Position numbers and translations under genes: made by a program. From M55B154 sp964345775 (GTDB lineage Bacteria > Spirochaetota > UBA4802 > UB4802): a stretch of 64,000 nucleotides of DNA. This document shows, piece after piece, positions 43,349 through 51,055 of the stretch (position 1 is its first letter; each line of letters starts with the position of its first letter). Under the pieces are notes generated by a model. That model was given only the letters and a program-made list of their open reading frames with translations, did not search any database and was not told where the DNA came from. The DNA is taken from positions 10,055 to 74,054 of the forward strand of contig CAYFSO010000004.1 in NCBI GenBank assembly GCA_964345775.1. The letters run 5' to 3'.

Positions 43349-44107
43349 TTATTGCGTCTTGATAAGCTTCAGCACCGGATACCTCTGTTTATACACCCCA
43401 AGTGGTGAATACGCAAAGTTGACCTTGCCGCCTTTTTCTTTACTTTTTTTTATTACATCAATCTTCTCTTCAGGAACAAATACCAGAAGCCTGTACTTTT
43501 CTGAACTTGTCTGCATCAGCAGAAGTTTATGATTGTCCAAATCGTACACCTTCAGGGAAGATGGTATCTTGTAAAACTTCACAGGGTATAATGCAGCAAA
43601 ATATTCTTTACCCTGCATGGCAGGATAGTCTTTCAGCAACTGCTTGTACGTAGCCCTGGGAAGGTTTGCTATAGAAATTGCGATTTCCTTGCCAGGTACG
43701 TCTGCAAGTTCATTCTCCTGTAGATCCAGATCAACCTCTTTTTCTTCCCCTGCTACCTTCTTCTGCTCTTTATCCGTCTTTTGCTTGAGAATGAAGAAGC
43801 TTTGCACCTGGTACCCGGCACTTGCTTTTTTCCTGGTTTCTTCGTCAACCACGCCATACGGCATTATGGTATCGCCTCCATGGGTACGGGCAAGTTCCTT
43901 CGCTTTCTCCACGCGCTGATCCAGTGTCATGCCGCCAATATCCACTATACCTATTTCATGGTAGCCGGCCATGTCATCTATCAACACCAGTTCCACGTTC
44001 TCGCCGGGAGACAGTGGGTCATACTTTTCACCGGTAACAACCACCTTCGAAGTGGATGAGCAGGAGACCGCACCAACAAGAATAAAAATCGTTACTATCT
44101 TTTTCAT
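43349..44107 (-). CDS. Putative lipoprotein of unknown function
   Basis: The 252-residue product has a lipoprotein signal with lipobox VSC (Cys16). Residues about 35-110 contain a segment, LVLIDDMAGYHEIGIVDIGG, then RVEKAKELARTHGGDTIMPYG. This resembles the DUF4156/YbjQ-like lipoprotein pattern in which a conserved GGD/GAD segment follows a helix. The second half is charged and unassigned. It lies 9 bases upstream of the amylase-synthase gene on the same strand and may be co-transcribed with it. The function is unknown. Confidence 0.7.
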   Translation of the reverse strand: MKKIVTIFILVGAVSCSSTSKVVVTGEKYDPLSPGENVELVLIDDMAGYHEIGIVDIGGMTLDQRVEKAKELARTHGGDTIMPYGVVDEETRKKASAGYQVQSFFILKQKTDKEQKKVAGEEKEVDLDLQENELADVPGKEIAISIANLPRATYKQLLKDYPAMQGKEYFAALYPVKFYKIPSSLKVYDLDNHKLLLMQTSSEKYRLLVFVPEEKIDVIKKSKEKGGKVNFAYSPLGVYKQRYPVLKLIKTQ

Positions 44108-44216
44108 TATTTTTACCTTCCTGCCATGTTACAACTTGACATGGAAAACAGTAAACAGTTTTAGTCCCCACGTCAATAGAAAAAAGATTCTCCTCATGCC
44201 ATGAGTATTTTATTCT

Positions 44217-44246
44217 TTGACACGCAAATGCCCGTTCATGTATTCT
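44217..44246 (+). promoter_or_regulatory. Sigma70-like promoter of the GAF histidine kinase
   Basis: Consensus TTGACA (44217-44222) and TATTCT (44241-44246) have an 18-base spacer. Placing a promoter here shows that the TTG at 44217 is not the start and supports the ATG at 44274. Confidence 0.55.
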
Positions 44247-44273
44247 TTACAAAACACGATATGGAGCGATCAT

Positions 44274-45584
44274 ATGAGCACTAATCCCGATAACACCGTG
44301 TCCTATCCACTTAGAGATTATCGACCTGATGCTGCAGAATTTACTGCCGAAGAAAAGAAAATTCTTGAACATATTAACAGCAAGGTAGCCGGCGGACAAT
44401 CACTTAAGGATATTCTTGAATTTCTGTATAATGAAACATCATCCATCATGCCCTGTGACAGGATCGGGATCGCTTTTACCGATGAAAGCGGTAAAAGGCT
44501 TATCCTGTATCACGTAATTGCATCATACGAACCTCTTCACCTGGACCGGGGATATGCAGCTGATCTGCGGGGAAGCTCCCTGGACAGGGTGTTCAGTGAT
44601 GGGACTCCCAGGGTAATAAATGACCTCCAGGAATACCTTGAATCCAATCCCGGCAGCAGGTCTACACGGTTACTGGTGAAAGAGGGAGTACGTTCAAGCA
44701 TGACATGTCCACTATATGTTGATCAGCGGATAGTAGGTGTTCTCTTCAGGAGCTCCAGGAAACCCGGTGCATATTCCATGCACGAGGTTAAACTGCACAA
44801 GGCCATATCAGAACGGTTAAGCCAGGCAGTGGAGAAGGCCTGGCGCATTGAACAACTCTCGTCCGCATTGAATGCCTATACCGAGATGCTCAGTTTTGTG
44901 ACCCATGAGCTGAAAAGTCCACTTTCATCTATTATTACACTGGGGAAAACCCTTAACAGCGGCTACTTCGGCGATGACCCGGCAAAGCACGAGGAGATGA
45001 TAGGCCGTATGATAGACAAGGCCGAGTACCTGGGCACCATCGTGAACGAATACCTGAACCTCTCAAGAATAGAAGAAGGACGCATGTCCGTAAAACCAGT
45101 GGATGTTGACCTGCATAATGACATTATTGAAGAAGCCATTGACATAGTACAACCACAGGTTGAAGAAAGGAACATTGAACTCGAAAAAATATACGATGAA
45201 AAAATTACAACAGCGAAATGCGATCCCGACCTGATGAAAATCGTTCTTCATAACCTGTTAAGCAACGCGGTGAAATACAGCGATGAAAATGGTACCGTCA
45301 GGGTTACCACCCGCCATGATGACCAGAACCTGTATATCGACGTCTGGAACCAGGGGCCCGGATTCCCCGAGGAACAGAAGTACAGGCTGTTCAGGCGTTT
45401 TTCAAGGATAGAAAAAGACGAACTGATGGACCGGAAGGGCAGTGGCATAGGCCTGTTTGTCTCTTACAACATAGCCTACCTTCACGGGGGAAGGATCGTT
45501 GCCGATTCAAAAGAAGGCGAATGGGCACAATTTACCGTTGAAATACCCCAGCCCCCGAAGGTAGATGAAAACGATCAGGGATAA
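44274..45584 (+). CDS. Soluble GAF-domain sensor histidine kinase
   Basis: The 436-residue kinase has a GAF domain (about residues 30-195; PCDRIGIAFTDESGKR, then VRSSMTCPLYVDQRIVGVLF). The dimerisation helix follows, with the phospho-acceptor His in FVTHELKSPLSSI. The ATP-binding domain keeps the N-box (LHNLLSNAVKYS), G1 (VWNQGPGFP), F-box (LFRRFSRIEK) and G2 (GSGIGLFVSYNIA). All catalytic motifs are present, so it should be active, unlike the hybrid protein at 26748. No transmembrane helix is visible and no response regulator gene is adjacent, so it is an orphan kinase. ATG at 44274 has TGGAG 8 bases upstream. Confidence 0.92.
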   Translation: MSTNPDNTVSYPLRDYRPDAAEFTAEEKKILEHINSKVAGGQSLKDILEFLYNETSSIMPCDRIGIAFTDESGKRLILYHVIASYEPLHLDRGYAADLRGSSLDRVFSDGTPRVINDLQEYLESNPGSRSTRLLVKEGVRSSMTCPLYVDQRIVGVLFRSSRKPGAYSMHEVKLHKAISERLSQAVEKAWRIEQLSSALNAYTEMLSFVTHELKSPLSSIITLGKTLNSGYFGDDPAKHEEMIGRMIDKAEYLGTIVNEYLNLSRIEEGRMSVKPVDVDLHNDIIEEAIDIVQPQVEERNIELEKIYDEKITTAKCDPDLMKIVLHNLLSNAVKYSDENGTVRVTTRHDDQNLYIDVWNQGPGFPEEQKYRLFRRFSRIEKDELMDRKGSGIGLFVSYNIAYLHGGRIVADSKEGEWAQFTVEIPQPPKVDENDQG

Positions 45585-45594
45585 TCGCTCTGCC

Positions 45595-46269
45595 TCAGAA
45601 TTTCAGGCCTGAAGGTTTCACAAAACGAACATTATTTTTTTTCATATCTTCAATGGCATTCGGGATGCTGTCAGGTGGCGTCCCCACCCCCCTGGAAAGG
45701 TCGGGTAAGAGATATACCTCGAACCCCTTTTTGCTTCCGTCTACTGCAGTGAAGAATACGCACACGTCCAGGGCAAGGCCGCATACGAATATACGTTTCA
45801 CACCACGCCCTTTAAGATATCCTTCCAGGCCGGTTTCTGTTTTATGGTCATTTTCAAGAAATCCTGAATAACTGTCAATTCCCGGGTTATATCCCTTTCG
45901 TATTATCATGTGAGCGCTGTCAACATGGAGATCATCGTGCAGGGATGCCCCTTTTGAACCGATTACGCAATGATCCGGCCAGAGCACAGGGCCGATACCC
46001 GGTCCCTCAACAGCATCAAAAGGTTCTTTCCCCTCATGCTGGCTTGCAAAGGAATTATGATCTGGGGGATGCCAGTCCTGTGTACACACTACCGTGTACC
46101 GGTTTTTGAAAAATTCATCCATCAGCTTGTTCACTTCACCTGTAAAGGCATCACCTTCATCAACGGGAAGGGCACCCCCCGGCATAAAATCGTACTGCAT
46201 ATCCACTACCACCAGTGCGTCTTCACTGGTCACTTCCACGCTTTCAATGTACTGAATATCAAGTTCCAT
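45595..46269 (-). CDS. pncA: Nicotinamidase (isochorismatase fold)
   Basis: PncA converts nicotinamide to nicotinate in NAD salvage. The 224-residue length is normal. Motifs include catalytic Asp in VVVDMQYDFMPGGAL, the metal-binding segment TQDWHPPDHNSFA, a Lys in IIRKGYN, and the nucleophile Cys in CGLALDVCVFFTAVDG. The stop is 10 bases from the stop of the convergent histidine kinase. Other isochorismatase-like hydrolases share the fold, but the D-W-H-P metal segment fits nicotinamidase. Confidence 0.92.
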   Translation of the reverse strand: MELDIQYIESVEVTSEDALVVVDMQYDFMPGGALPVDEGDAFTGEVNKLMDEFFKNRYTVVCTQDWHPPDHNSFASQHEGKEPFDAVEGPGIGPVLWPDHCVIGSKGASLHDDLHVDSAHMIIRKGYNPGIDSYSGFLENDHKTETGLEGYLKGRGVKRIFVCGLALDVCVFFTAVDGSKKGFEVYLLPDLSRGVGTPPDSIPNAIEDMKKNNVRFVKPSGLKF

Positions 46270-46449
46270 GATCGCTCCTTTTATTTCCTCTTTCTTATCA
46301 TTATAATAACAACCGGCGTATTAATCAAGCCACCATCGTCACGCATTGCGGGCACATACCACTGAAAAAATATCTTGAAAAAAATGCTGACCCCATTATG
46401 AATGGCTACCTGTTCCCCGTCATCACTGTCCATTCAGGCATGAAGGGGA

Positions 46450-46477
46450 TTGAAAAAATCAATTATTATGGTATACT
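46450..46477 (+). promoter_or_regulatory. Candidate promoter for the Cys-motif small protein
   Basis: TTGAAA (46450-46455) and TATACT (46472-46477) have a 16-base spacer. The -10 is about 108 bases before the preferred ATG at 46586, so a leader of about 100 bases is expected. Confidence 0.45.
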
Positions 46478-46585
46478 ACTATACAGTAGACTATGAGTAC
46501 GAAACACGCCGATTTATCCATCCGTGTTTCACGTAAACTGCACTCGCTGAATAAACCTTATAATTCTGTAGAAGGAGCCGTGTAT

Positions 46586-46864
46586 ATGAGCACCGAGAAA
46601 ATGTATTGTGCCAACTGTTTAAACTGTACTGTCTTTCGACAATATGAAACTGACAATAAAAACTTTGTACTGAGGGTTCGATGCCAGAAGAAGAAATGGC
46701 TCAAACGATCCGGAGAGGAAAAGGTACACAAGTATTTCACCGTTGCCCGGCGAGTAATGGAGGAATGCGAAGACTATGTTGAGGCCGGCGAACTGTACCC
46801 ATACATCAAAAACCTTAGAAAGGCACTGCCGGTTAAAGATGAGCTATATGCAATAGAAAGGTAA
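46586..46864 (+). CDS. Small protein with a CxxCxxC cluster, function unknown
   Basis: The 92-residue product starts MSTEKMYCANCLNCTVFRQ, giving a C-x2-C-x2-C cluster, with further cysteines at VRCQKK and EECEDY. A metal or Fe-S site is possible. The C-terminal half is charged and helical. I do not recognise the family. The ATG at 46586 is preferred because AGAAGGAG lies about 8 bases upstream; an in-frame ATG at 46493 would add 31 residues. It ends 10 bases before the convergent amrS stop. A strong hairpin terminator overlaps that stop. Confidence 0.7.
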   Translation: MSTEKMYCANCLNCTVFRQYETDNKNFVLRVRCQKKKWLKRSGEEKVHKYFTVARRVMEECEDYVEAGELYPYIKNLRKALPVKDELYAIER

Positions 46865-46873
46865 ATCCCTCTT

Positions 46874-47875
46874 TCAGGACCACACTCCCGGCAGTGTGGT
46901 CCCGCACTTTTTACATTTGCCGTCATCCAGGTTGTTCCCTGACATGCTGAAAATATTGCGTGAAAGCACTTCTTCTCCACAGGAAGGGCATCTTGTCACT
47001 GCCGGCGTACGCACGTTTCCCAGGTACACATAACGCAGGCCTTCATTACCGGCAATATCTCTTGCCCTTTCAAGGTCAGCAATTGGAGTTGGCGGTGCAT
47101 CCTGTAATTTATGTGCGGGAAAAAACGCGCTGAAATGCAGCGGGTAGTCCTTTCCAAGGTTTTCTACTATCCATTTGCACATCCTTTCTATCTCTTCATC
47201 ACTGTCATTATATCCAGGAATAACGAGGGTTGTAACTTCTATCCATACATCCATTTCTTTCAAAAGTTTTAACGTATCAAGTACCGGCTGCAGTTTTGCC
47301 CCGCAAATTTTCCTGTAGAATGTATCATTGAATCCCTTGAGATCCACGTTGGCCGCATCAATAAATGGATACAGCTGTTTTCCTGGTTCTATCTCAAGGT
47401 AACCGTTGGTCACCAGCACGTTCTTCAGGCCATTATCCCTTGCTTTTTTTGACGCCTCCAAAACATATTCATAGTTTATACCCGGTTCGTTATATGTATA
47501 CGCAATTGATTCACAATCCTTTTCCTTTGAACGGGACACGAGGGTATCAGCATCAAGCCTTGAACTGGGTATATTTTCAGGATCTGCGCTGCTCAGCTCC
47601 CAGTTCTGGCAATGCATACACGACATGTTGCAGCCAGCAGTTCCAACTGACATGGACAAGGATCCCGGAAGAAAGTGATACAGTGGTTTCTTTTCTATGG
47701 GGTCAACATGTATGGCACATGGCATCCCGTATATCAATGAATACAGTTTTCCTCCCTGGTTCTCTCTTACCCTGCATATGCCTCTTTTCCCGTCTGAAAG
47801 AACACAGTTATGCGGGCAAAGCAAACATTGCACCTTGCCATCATCCCGTACGGTGTAATGTAATGCTTCCTTCAT
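46874..47875 (-). CDS. amrS: AmmeMemoRadiSam-type radical SAM protein
   Basis: The 333-residue protein belongs to the radical SAM family that accompanies AMMECR1 and MEMO1 proteins in many genomes. The radical SAM cluster motif CNMSCMHC is near residues 83-90. The N-terminal segment CLLCPHNCVLSDGKRGICRVREN is typical of the family. A C-terminal zinc-ribbon-like pair, CPSCGEEV and CKKCGT, follows. The substrate is not firmly known. AMMECR1 and MEMO1 genes are not in this window. Its first codon overlaps the pilZ stop by 1 base, so the two are coupled. Confidence 0.92.
   Translation of the reverse strand: MKEALHYTVRDDGKVQCLLCPHNCVLSDGKRGICRVRENQGGKLYSLIYGMPCAIHVDPIEKKPLYHFLPGSLSMSVGTAGCNMSCMHCQNWELSSADPENIPSSRLDADTLVSRSKEKDCESIAYTYNEPGINYEYVLEASKKARDNGLKNVLVTNGYLEIEPGKQLYPFIDAANVDLKGFNDTFYRKICGAKLQPVLDTLKLLKEMDVWIEVTTLVIPGYNDSDEEIERMCKWIVENLGKDYPLHFSAFFPAHKLQDAPPTPIADLERARDIAGNEGLRYVYLGNVRTPAVTRCPSCGEEVLSRNIFSMSGNNLDDGKCKKCGTTLPGVWS
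46877..46912 (+). terminator. Intrinsic terminator inside the last codons of amrS
   Basis: A perfect 10-base stem GGACCACACT / AGTGTGGTCC with a 6-base loop (CCCGGC) spans 46877-46902. A T run follows at 46908-46912 on the plus strand. It serves the small Cys-motif gene, and its DNA also encodes the last residues of AmrS on the minus strand. Confidence 0.8.
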
Positions 47876-48255
47876 TAACCACCCTCCTCTTCTTCTACGT
47901 GCTCTTTTACTATCTCCGCGAACTCCTCCCTCACCCTGTCCGCGTCACCTTCATTGTACGCAACAATATTACGGATATGAACAAATGAATCGAGATCCAT
48001 CTCTTCGAAATGTATGGCAAAGCCGTCACTCTCATGTCTTACAACCGAACCCGTCACGTTTACCGTGAGATCCGAAGTTGATCCCTGAAGTGAAACAACT
48101 ATGGTAACCCTGGTCCCTATGGGAATGGATTTATCCGTCTCAACGAAAAGCCCCCTGAGACTTAAATCACGCACCATTCCCTCAACCACATTATTATCGT
48201 ATTTAACCATGGCATTAATATCAAATTCAACCCTGCTTGATTTTCTCTTTTCCAT
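47875..48255 (-). CDS. PilZ-domain protein, c-di-GMP receptor type
   Basis: PilZ domains bind c-di-GMP. The 126-residue product has both binding motifs: an R-x3-R-like KRKSSRVEF at the start and DLSLRGLFVE near 31-40. The C-terminal part is acidic (EEFAEIVKEHVEEEEGG). I prefer the ATG at 48255 because GGAGAG lies 4 bases upstream; an ATG 9 codons earlier has none. A diguanylate cyclase is encoded at 59163-60191. The output is unknown; the gene is co-transcribed with amrS, which is an unexpected pairing. Confidence 0.88.
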   Translation of the reverse strand: MEKRKSSRVEFDINAMVKYDNNVVEGMVRDLSLRGLFVETDKSIPIGTRVTIVVSLQGSTSDLTVNVTGSVVRHESDGFAIHFEEMDLDSFVHIRNIVAYNEGDADRVREEFAEIVKEHVEEEEGG

Positions 48256-48370
48256 GTTTCTCTCCACGTTCGTGTATTTCAATCTATCAATGTACGGAAG
48301 CCTGTACCATGATAATATATGATACCATATACATTATTTCAAGAACAAGCGAAAGTTACCTGTCGGCTGC

Positions 48371-48409
48371 AAAACAAAGGGGACAGGTAATCGTTATGAC
48401 CCTGCCCCC
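48371..48409 (-). terminator. Intrinsic terminator of the TPR gene
   Basis: On the minus strand the stem GGGGGCAGG / CCTGTCCCC (48409-48401 with 48387-48379, one G-U pair) is followed by TTTGTTTT. Confidence 0.65.
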
Positions 48410-48439
48410 GAGTGGAATCCTTTATTATAGTTGTGAGAC

Positions 48440-50080
48440 TTACTGCAACTGGTTATAGTTGGTCCTGTAATCTTTATTGTTGGGATCACGCTTTACAGCC
48501 TCCCCGTACCAGTACTTTGCTTTCTGCGTATCGTTTAACTTGTACCTGTATATCCATCCCAGGTATCCGGCAGCCCAGGCATAATCACTGTTATACTTGT
48601 GGGCATTCTCAAGATAGGGTATGGCCTGCCTGTACTGACCAAGCTGGCTGTAGCAGTACCCCAGGTTGGCAAGTGTGTACCTGTAGGTATTGTTCACTTT
48701 AAGTGAATCCTTGTAGTATTTAATAGCTTTTTTGTACTGGCCTTTGAGCAGGTAAATATACGCCTTTTCACTCCATGCCTTGTAATCCTTTTTATCAACC
48801 TTGATGGCCTTTTCAAAAGCTCCCAAAGCCTTATCGTATTCCTCCAGCTTCCGGTAACCAATACCCAGGTTTCTGAGACCAAGGGAATAGTTGGGGTATT
48901 TTTCAAGAACGGTCTTGTACATTTCAACCGCATCCCGGGACTGTCCTTTCCTTTCGTACACCACACCCTGGTTCATGTAACCAACCTTGTAACCGGGGTC
49001 AATGTCCACGGCATTTTTGAAATACTTCAGCGCCCTGTCGTAATCCCCGTTGTTCAAGTATATAACCCCCAGGTTGTTGTGGGCATCTGTGAAGAACTTG
49101 TTTCGTTCTATAGTCTTAAGAAGGAACTGCTCCTCTTTCTTGTCATCGTATGCAAATACCTTGCTGAGCAGAAAATACGCCTCGGCATTGTTAGGATTTA
49201 TCTTGATGGCTTTTCTGGCCTCTTTCTCGCAGAGTTTCCACTTGTTTGGCAGCTTCTTCTTGTCTACCTCCTGGTAATACCTTGCAAGTGACACGTGAGC
49301 CTCGTCAAGGTTGGGATCAATTTCAATCGCCTTTGTGCTGTATTTATACGACTTTTCCACCAGCGACGGGTCAGTCCTGTTGTGGTAATTTCGCAGCTCC
49401 CAGGAACGAAGAGAATAGGCCTTGCCCAGGCCCGCATACGCAAGACTGTACCTGTCATCGATCTCAACAGCCTTGTTGTACATATCGATAGCCTTGAGGT
49501 AGTCAAGCTGAAAGAGCAAAAATTTCTGCCCCTTCACGAAATATTCATAGGCGGATATGTTCCTCGTGGCGTTGTTCTTGATACGTTCTTTTACCGCGCT
49601 TGTGATGGATACGTTGGTCTCATCAATGATCTTCAGTGCTATCTGGTCCTGCAGGTCGAATATCTGGTCAAGTATGCCGGTAGCCTGTACCTGTTTCAGC
49701 ACCTTGTGACTTTCGACTTCCACTATCTTTGCCGATATGCGCACCTGGTTGCCAAATTTCTGGAAATTACCAACCACCATGAGATCTGCACCCATTGCCT
49801 TACCGGCCTTTTTTGCAGAATTTTCGTCGATAACACCGGTTTGCCCCAGTGCCACCTCTTCCATGAGTTTATCAACGTTGGTCCGGTCTACAACGATGTA
49901 TTCTTCCACGTTGCGAAGCTTGTATGATACAGAATCGGCAATACCGATCTCCAGCCATGTAATGTTATTATCCCTGGTCAGGTTCTTGAACGCGGTCACC
50001 CCTATGACCCTTTTGGCAAATGCTTCAGAAGCGAATAGAAGGATGGAAATTGTTAAAAGAAAGGCCACTTTTCTCTTCAT
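48440..50080 (-). CDS. Exported TPR protein with a CsgG/TolB-like N-terminal domain
   Basis: The 546-residue protein has a signal peptide (about 1-21, ending SEAFA). Residues about 24-150 form a CsgG/FlgO-like domain (IGVTAFKNLTRDNNITWLEI, then VVDRTNVDKLMEEVALGQ, then AGKAMGADLMVVGNFQKFGN). From about 185 to the end come tandem tetratricopeptide repeats of 34 residues with the A-Y-x-x-L-G-x-A-Y pattern, for example AYAGLGKAYSLRSW and AHNNLGVIYLNNGDYDRAL. It is probably periplasmic and a protein-protein scaffold. ATG at 50080 has GAGGG 7 bases upstream, which is better than the longer open frame from 50140. Confidence 0.88.
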   Translation of the reverse strand: MKRKVAFLLTISILLFASEAFAKRVIGVTAFKNLTRDNNITWLEIGIADSVSYKLRNVEEYIVVDRTNVDKLMEEVALGQTGVIDENSAKKAGKAMGADLMVVGNFQKFGNQVRISAKIVEVESHKVLKQVQATGILDQIFDLQDQIALKIIDETNVSITSAVKERIKNNATRNISAYEYFVKGQKFLLFQLDYLKAIDMYNKAVEIDDRYSLAYAGLGKAYSLRSWELRNYHNRTDPSLVEKSYKYSTKAIEIDPNLDEAHVSLARYYQEVDKKKLPNKWKLCEKEARKAIKINPNNAEAYFLLSKVFAYDDKKEEQFLLKTIERNKFFTDAHNNLGVIYLNNGDYDRALKYFKNAVDIDPGYKVGYMNQGVVYERKGQSRDAVEMYKTVLEKYPNYSLGLRNLGIGYRKLEEYDKALGAFEKAIKVDKKDYKAWSEKAYIYLLKGQYKKAIKYYKDSLKVNNTYRYTLANLGYCYSQLGQYRQAIPYLENAHKYNSDYAWAAGYLGWIYRYKLNDTQKAKYWYGEAVKRDPNNKDYRTNYNQLQ

Positions 50081-50175
50081 GGCAGTACCCTCGTATAGTG
50101 TGTGATTATCCGGCCGTGCCACCGAATGGGGATTATACATTACATAAGAGTACTAAATGAAAGTAAAAAGGCAAT

Positions 50176-50225
50176 AAAAAAAAGAGCGGCGCAATAGAAT
50201 AATTACCTGTTTAAAGAAGAGCCGC
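50176..50225 (-). terminator. Possible terminator of hisF
   Basis: On the minus strand GCGGC (50225-50221) could pair with GCCGC (50190-50186) across a long 30-base loop, followed by TCTTTTTTTT. The T tract is good but the stem is short. Confidence 0.4.
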
Positions 50226-50239
50226 ACGGGACAGAATTT

Positions 50240-51004
50240 CTACAGGGTTACCTCTATTTCCCTGTCCTTCAGGTACGCCTTCACCTCCCTTATGTTGAGA
50301 ATGCGGAAGTGGAATACCGAGGCAGCCAGCAGAATATCAGCGCCTCCCTTTACCACCGCATCGTAAAAATGCTCCAGGGTGCCTGCCCCGCCGGAAGCGA
50401 TCACCGGGACAGTGACTGCATCGGTTATTGCCCTGGTAAATTCCAGGTCATATCCCTGCTTTGTGCCGTCCCCATCCATACTGGTTGGCAAGATGGACCC
50501 GGCACCCAGGTCCTGGCATTCCCTGGCCCATGCCACTGCATCCTTACCAACGGGCCTGGTGCCTCCGGATACCACCAGTTCGAAACCGGAAGCCATATGG
50601 GCATTTCTTTTACCGTCAACGGCCACGGTGACTTTCTCCTTGCCAAACCGTTCAACCGCACTGGCCACCAGCTGCGGGTCCTTTACCGCCGCACTGTTCA
50701 TGGATACCCTGTCTGCACCCGCATTCAGCACCTCTTCGATATCAGAAAGGCTGCCAATACCGCCACCCACCGTCAATGGAATTGAAATTACCGATGACAC
50801 GTTCTTCACCCATTCCAGCATGGTTTTACGGTTCTCAAGTGTTGCCGCGATATCCAGCATGGCCAGATCATCGGCACCCTCTTCCTGGTAAAAGGCCGCG
50901 TTCTCCACCGGGTCACCCGCATCCTTTATATCAACGAAATGCACACCTTTCACAACCCGCCCGTTTTTCATATCAAGACACGGCATTATCTTAATAACGC
51001 TCAT
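50240..51004 (-). CDS. hisF: Imidazole glycerol phosphate synthase subunit HisF (cyclase)
   Basis: HisF is the cyclase half of the HisH-HisF synthase in histidine biosynthesis. The 254-residue length is normal. It is a TIM barrel with the catalytic Asp in IMPCLDMKNGRVVKG (near residue 11) and phosphate-binding loops at TVGGGIGSL and IASGGAGTLEHF. The segment ILPTSMDGDGTKQGYDLEF matches the second catalytic Asp region. hisH is not adjacent. A heptamer repeat tract lies directly upstream of the ATG and contains the likely ribosome-binding GGAGGAG. Confidence 0.95.
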   Translation of the reverse strand: MSVIKIMPCLDMKNGRVVKGVHFVDIKDAGDPVENAAFYQEEGADDLAMLDIAATLENRKTMLEWVKNVSSVISIPLTVGGGIGSLSDIEEVLNAGADRVSMNSAAVKDPQLVASAVERFGKEKVTVAVDGKRNAHMASGFELVVSGGTRPVGKDAVAWARECQDLGAGSILPTSMDGDGTKQGYDLEFTRAITDAVTVPVIASGGAGTLEHFYDAVVKGGADILLAASVFHFRILNIREVKAYLKDREIEVTL

Positions 51005-51013
51005 TACTTACTC

Positions 51014-51055
51014 CTCCTCCCTCTTCACTCCTCACTCCTCACTGTTCACTATATC
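51014..51055. repeat. Heptamer tandem repeat between hisF and ftsK
   Basis: Six successive 7-base units: CTCCTCC, CTCTTCA, CTCCTCA, CTCCTCA, CTGTTCA, CTATATC. The consensus is CTCCTCA. On the minus strand it forms the 5' leader of hisF. Confidence 0.7.
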
